Shown one piece after another: positions 12,975-16,403 of a stretch of DNA of 16,403 nucleotides. Source of the DNA: Clostridia bacterium. Its GTDB lineage: Bacteria > Bacillota > Clostridia > Oscillospirales > Acutalibacteraceae. A program made the translations under genes and the position numbers. The stretch is from positions 1-16,403 of the forward strand of contig JAFPBM010000112.1 of the NCBI GenBank assembly GCA_017424125.1, given 5' to 3'. Every line of letters begins with the position of its first letter. The stretch's first letter is position 1. Under the pieces are notes generated by a model, which did not search any database, was not told where the DNA came from, and was given only the letters and a program-made list of their open reading frames with translations.

Positions 12975-14126
12975 ATGCGGTGTGAAAAACTTTTTTCGGT
13001 AATCGAAAATCTTAACGACGAGTATATAAAAATATGGGAAGACGTTTGTAATATCGAGTCCCAAACCAAAGATAAAGCAGATGTTGATGCCGTTTGCGAT
13101 TATTTTGTAAAACTGGCTAAAAAACACGGTTGGGATATAGAAAAATTGGAACTCGAAACTGCAGGAAGTCCCGTTTGTATAACTATGAATCCTGATGCTA
13201 AAAATGCATCTGTTATCTTTTCGGGACACGCCGATACAGTTCACCCGAAAGGACTTTTCGGATATCCGCCCGTAAAAATTAATGACGGCAAAATTTACGG
13301 CCCCGGCGTACAAGATTGCAAAGGCGGAATTGTGTCTGCGTTTATGGCAATGGATGCGCTCAAAAGGGTTGGTTTTGACGCCCGTCCCGTTAAACTTATA
13401 ATCCAAACCGACGAGGAAACTAGCAGTAAAACAAGCGGCAAAAAAACGGTTGAGTTTATGTGTGAAAAATCCAAAGGCGCCGCCGCATTCCTTAACGGAG
13501 AGGGATTTGGCGATGATAACAGCGTAGTTTTAATAAGAAAAGGAATTGTGCGTTACCGTATGAACGTTACGGGCAAAGCGGCACACTCCTCAAAATGTTA
13601 TGAGGGCGTAAACGCGGTTGCCGAGGCGGCGTATAAGATTTTGGAACTTGAAAAAATGAAGGATAAAGACGGCCTTACCTGTAACTGCGGTGTTATAGAG
13701 GGCGGAACGGTTGCAAATTCTGTTGCCGAAAAATGCAGTTTTCTTGTTGATATCCGCTTTGCTAATGAGGAACAGTTTGAAAAGGCAAAAGAAACTGTGT
13801 ATAGCGTGGCAGAAAAATCTTATATAGCGGGCAGCAAATGTGAAGTTGTTGAAATTAGTGTTCGACCCTCAATGCCGTTTAGCGAAACTAATCTGTCGCT
13901 TTATAACAAAATGGCGGAGATTTGTGAGCAAAACGGTATGCCGAAACTTAATTGGAAATCGGCAAACGGCGGCTCAGACGCCGCGTATATTACACAACTC
14001 GGTGTGCCTTGCGTAGACGACGTCGGAGTACGCGGTGGCAGAATTCATTCAAAAGAAGAATTTGCATACATTTCTTCTCTTGCCGAATCGGCAAAGCGCA
14101 ACGCCGCTATAGCATATTGTCTATAA
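12975..14126 (+). CDS. M20 family metallopeptidase
   Basis: Encodes 383 residues. The M20 family uses two zinc ions to remove terminal amino acids or acyl groups (carboxypeptidase G2, succinyl-diaminopimelate desuccinylase, PepT and relatives). Seen: SGHADTVH with His85 and Asp87, GVQDCKGG with the bridging Asp114, TDEETSS with the catalytic Glu147 and metal ligand Glu148, the dimerisation-domain motif AAHSS, and near the end SDAAYIT and GGRIHSKEE carrying the last histidine ligand. The layout is closest to the carboxypeptidase G2/glutamate carboxypeptidase branch, though substrate is unknown. The start is ATG after AAGGGGGA, with a strong promoter. It is convergent with the AraC-family gene and shares its terminator. 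Confidence 0.92.
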   Translation: MRCEKLFSVIENLNDEYIKIWEDVCNIESQTKDKADVDAVCDYFVKLAKKHGWDIEKLELETAGSPVCITMNPDAKNASVIFSGHADTVHPKGLFGYPPVKINDGKIYGPGVQDCKGGIVSAFMAMDALKRVGFDARPVKLIIQTDEETSSKTSGKKTVEFMCEKSKGAAAFLNGEGFGDDNSVVLIRKGIVRYRMNVTGKAAHSSKCYEGVNAVAEAAYKILELEKMKDKDGLTCNCGVIEGGTVANSVAEKCSFLVDIRFANEEQFEKAKETVYSVAEKSYIAGSKCEVVEISVRPSMPFSETNLSLYNKMAEICEQNGMPKLNWKSANGGSDAAYITQLGVPCVDDVGVRGGRIHSKEEFAYISSLAESAKRNAAIAYCL

Positions 14127-14158
14127 AAAAACAAGGTGCGTTTGCACCTTGTTTTTTT
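14125..14158. terminator. Shared bidirectional terminator between peptidase and AraC-family genes
   Basis: Perfect 15-base stem (14125-14139 with 14144-14158), loop GTTT, runs of seven A and seven T. It overlaps the stop codons of both convergent genes. Confidence 0.94.
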
Positions 14159-15008
14159 ATTTTAAACACGAACGGATATAGGCAGACGGAGAAATACCCA
14201 TAATTTTTTTAAAATACCGCGAAAAGTAATTAGTATCCTGAAATCCGCAGTTATTTGCAATTTCCGCTATGTCGTCAATTCCCGATTCCATAAACGCCGT
14301 TGCCTTGAGTATCCGCGCGTTAAGCACGTATTGGTGTAAGGTTTGCCCCGTGTAACGTTTGAACTCTGCGCTTATATAATTGGGGTGAAAATGAAAAACC
14401 TTACCAATATTTATATTGTTTAGGTCGCTTTCTAAATTAGCGTGAATGTGCTTTATAATTTTTTCAATGTTAAAACTGTCTTCTTTTTGATTTCTTGTTT
14501 CGCTTTTACGTGCGATTGCCGTCAAAACAGAGGACAGTATGTAAGAACATTGTTGTTTGTAAAAGGGAAGTCGGCGGGAATACTCTTTTTCAAGTTTAAT
14601 AAGGTCGACTTGCAAACTGTGAAAATCCTCAAAAAAACAAAAATTATCAAAACACGGTGCATCGGAGAATTTTACATACTCAACAGGCTTTGTGCCTTTT
14701 TCTAAAAATCGCGTGTTTATCGGCGGATAGATGAAATCAGAATTTTCGTTATTTTGTGTGAAATCGAAATTAACCGCTAAAAAAATCACGTTCTCTGACA
14801 TAATTCTATAACGGTAACCCGAATTTATAAAAAGTATACTGCCAACGGGTAGAGAGTGCTCTTTGCCGCCAACGACAATTTTGCCGCACCCGCTTAGTGT
14901 GTAAAACAGTCGTGCATCAAGAGGGAAAAACTCAGGATAATATGTGTTTTTGTCAACTTCGAGCAGTCTAACATACCGCGCAAAAGGCTTAATATCGCAA
15001 AATTGCAT
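14157..15008 (-). CDS. AraC-family transcriptional regulator
   Basis: Encodes 283 residues in two parts. The N-terminal half (about 1-110) has the cupin-like sensor pattern: FFPLDARLFYTLSGCGKIVV, a GGKEHSLPVGSILFINSG turn, and a beta strand VIFLAVNFDF. The C-terminal about 100 residues hold two helix-turn-helix units: LNNINIGKVFHFHPNYISAEF followed by TLHQYVLNAR, and DDIAEIANNCGF with NYFSRYFKKIMGISPSAYI, the AraC signature. Such proteins commonly activate genes for sugar use in response to a bound ligand. It is divergent from an arabinose/fucose isomerase-like gene and their promoters overlap, so that gene is the likely target. Start: ATG with GGTGG upstream. Confidence 0.93.
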   Translation of the reverse strand: MQFCDIKPFARYVRLLEVDKNTYYPEFFPLDARLFYTLSGCGKIVVGGKEHSLPVGSILFINSGYRYRIMSENVIFLAVNFDFTQNNENSDFIYPPINTRFLEKGTKPVEYVKFSDAPCFDNFCFFEDFHSLQVDLIKLEKEYSRRLPFYKQQCSYILSSVLTAIARKSETRNQKEDSFNIEKIIKHIHANLESDLNNINIGKVFHFHPNYISAEFKRYTGQTLHQYVLNARILKATAFMESGIDDIAEIANNCGFQDTNYFSRYFKKIMGISPSAYIRSCLK

Positions 15009-15054
15009 TTTACCACCATCTTTATTTTGTGCTAATTTATCTTTGTTTTTTGAG

Positions 15055-15086
15055 TTGATTATATACTATAATTAGAGTAAAATCAA
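15055..15086. promoter_or_regulatory. Fully overlapping divergent promoters
   Basis: Both promoters fit in 32 bases. Minus strand, for the AraC-family gene: TTGATT (15086-15081), 17 bases, TATAAT (15063-15058). Plus strand, for the isomerase gene: TTGATT (15055-15060), 17 bases, TAAAAT (15078-15083). The -35 of each overlaps the -10 of the other. A second plus-strand TATAAT (15067-15072) has only weak -35 partners. Confidence 0.6.
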
Positions 15087-15119
15087 GAAAAAATAATAAA
15101 TTAAAAGGGGCATTTATCA

Positions 15120-16403
15120 ATGATAGAACGTAAAGCAAAAATCACCGCACGTGTGGCATTCTTTTCGGTAGTACACGAAGTTTATTTTTCTCAGTTTGAG
15201 GGACTATATGAATCGCTGTCGGGATATCATACCGAAACTGCCGACCTTGTAAGAGAAAATGGGGTGGAAGTTTTCGATTACGGCATTGTGGGAAGCAACA
15301 AAGCGGCGTTTGACACCGCACAAAAAATCTCCGCCGACAACATAGACCTTATTATCTGCAATATGATTACATACGCAACGTCGTCGGTATTTGCGCCCAT
15401 TGTAACCAACACAAAAGCACCGATAATCTTACTTGCCCTTCAACCGAGAATGGGACTTGATTATAGCGTGGCATCTACTTTTATGCAACTTGAAAACGAT
15501 AATATATGTTCTGTGCCCGAGTTTACAGGCGTTGCAATCCGCCTCGGCAGACCGGTGAGCGACGTTGTAATCGGTTGCCTTTATAATGATGATGAGGCGA
15601 AAGCCGACCTTAAAGAATGGTGCGATATTGCCAAGGTGCTTAATAGCCTAAAAGGTGCAAGACTCGGCCTTATGGGGCACGTGCTTGAATCAATGTACGA
15701 TATGCACGCCGACCCAACAATGATTTCTGCCGCATTCAATCTGCACGTACCGTTGCTCGAAATTGACGACGCAGTGGCAGAGTATAACAAGGTCACGGAC
15801 GAAGAAATTGAGGCTAAAAAGCAACTAATTCTGCGTGAGTTTGATACCCCCGACCCGAAAAGCGACCCCGTTACAATGAAACTAACGGATGCGGATTTAA
15901 CCCGTGCGGCAAAGGGTGCCGCTGCGCTTGACAGGCTTATAGAAACACATAATCTTACAGGTCTTGCATATTTTTACGAAGGACTTGAAAATACAATTCA
16001 GCGCGAGGTGGCAACCTCGTTTATTGTGGGCAATTCAATTCTTAACGCACAGGGAACGCCTATGTGCGGCGAGTTTGATATAAAAACCTGTGTTGCAATG
16101 CTTATAATGGACCGCCTTGGAATTGGCGGTAGTTTTGCAGAGTTCCATCCCTTTGATTTTTCAGAAGATTTTATACTTGTGGGCCACGACGGACCGCACC
16201 ATATCGCAATAGCCGACGGCAAGCCCATTTTGCGTAGTTTAACCAAATTTCACGGCAAAAAGGGAAGCGGTGCCTCGGTTGAATTCAAAATTAAAGAGGG
16301 CCCTATTACAATGCTTGGCATAACCCAAACTGCCGACGGCAGATTCAAGTTCGTAATAGGGGAGGGCGAATCTAAAAAAGGTCCCATCCCGCCAACGGGC
16401 AAC
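15120..16403 (+). CDS. L-arabinose/L-fucose isomerase family protein, 3' end cut off
   Basis: The frame is open for 428 residues to the window edge; full-length relatives are about 470-500, so only the C-terminus is missing. The protein follows the AraA/FucI-like isomerase fold (aldose-ketose interconversion with a metal ion): ARVAFFSVVHEVYFSQFEG at the start, IICNMITYATSS, ALQPRMGLDYS, QLENDNICSVPEFTGVA, LMGHVLESMYDMHADP, then CGEFD (Glu318), SFAEFHPFDF (Glu341) and VGHDGPHH (His356), which correspond to the metal ligands of AraA; the last histidine would lie beyond the window. It is of the divergent class seen in gut Clostridia rather than classic AraA, so the true sugar is uncertain. Start: ATG with AAAGGGG nine bases upstream. 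The adjacent AraC-family gene is its likely regulator. Confidence 0.88.
   Translation, partial: MIERKAKITARVAFFSVVHEVYFSQFEGLYESLSGYHTETADLVRENGVEVFDYGIVGSNKAAFDTAQKISADNIDLIICNMITYATSSVFAPIVTNTKAPIILLALQPRMGLDYSVASTFMQLENDNICSVPEFTGVAIRLGRPVSDVVIGCLYNDDEAKADLKEWCDIAKVLNSLKGARLGLMGHVLESMYDMHADPTMISAAFNLHVPLLEIDDAVAEYNKVTDEEIEAKKQLILREFDTPDPKSDPVTMKLTDADLTRAAKGAAALDRLIETHNLTGLAYFYEGLENTIQREVATSFIVGNSILNAQGTPMCGEFDIKTCVAMLIMDRLGIGGSFAEFHPFDFSEDFILVGHDGPHHIAIADGKPILRSLTKFHGKKGSGASVEFKIKEGPITMLGITQTADGRFKFVIGEGESKKGPIPPTGN

Noticed and set aside
12795..13406. In-frame extension of the aminotransferase frame by about 200 residues upstream
   Set aside because: It crosses the promoter region and runs antisense to the M20 peptidase gene; the aminotransferase has a clear ribosome binding site and family-typical N-terminus at 12794.
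1..16403. CRISPR arrays, insertion sequences, prophage or defence system genes
   Set aside because: No regularly spaced direct repeats, transposase or integrase motifs, or recognised defence genes were found; all larger frames are housekeeping, metabolic or sporulation-related.

Overview
The window is ordinary low-to-moderate GC chromosome from an endospore-forming Clostridia-type Firmicute. The basis is gene content: the dipicolinate (DPA) synthase pair dpaA/dpaB, the spore DPA-channel gene spoVAC, the Gram-positive nuclease-helicase addA, a DegV fatty-acid-binding protein, a MecA-like adaptor, and strong GGAGG-type ribosome binding sites. Presence of dpaAB argues against Clostridium sensu stricto (which generally lacks it) and fits an Oscillospirales/Ruminococcaceae-like anaerobe; this placement is inference.

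Layout. 1-1026: 3' end of addA. 1051-2469 (-): dpaB and dpaA, convergent with addA. 2528-3682 (-): cca, tRNA nucleotidyltransferase. 3782-5161 (+): murC. 5204-6792 (+): two coupled membrane-protein genes, one unrecognised and one YesL/DUF624-like. About 6797-6905 (-): candidate small structured RNA downstream of degV. 6939-7802 (-): degV family; 7926-8570 (+): rpe; these two are divergent with good SigA-type promoters. 8557-9108 (-): MecA-like protein overlapping the end of rpe. 9205-9999 (-): unusual cysteine-rich conserved protein, divergent from spoVAC (10125-10568, +). 10574-10660: three hairpins, the last a terminator. 10717-11580 (+): TIGR01212 radical SAM protein. 11589-12794 (-): AlaA-like aminotransferase, divergent from an M20 peptidase (12975-14126, +). 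14157-15008 (-): AraC-family regulator, divergent from an L-arabinose/L-fucose isomerase-like gene (15120 to the window end, +).

How it works together. DPA synthesis (mother cell) and DPA import (SpoVAC, forespore inner membrane) lie within 10 kb but in separate transcription units. Three minus-strand sites resemble sigma-K promoters (AC-16/17-CATAnnnT): before dpaA, before the cysteine-rich gene and before the candidate RNA. The dpaA and RNA sites share an identical 11-mer, CATAGGATATA. The dpaA site lies inside the stem of the cca terminator, so dpaA transcripts would begin past the 5' arm and escape the terminator. This promoter/terminator overlap and the candidate sporulation RNA are the most noteworthy signals. 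No CRISPR array, prophage, insertion sequence, tRNA or rRNA was seen, and no gene-free stretch exceeds 300 bases. Most genes end at near-perfect inverted repeats, several shared by convergent pairs with stop codons inside the stem.
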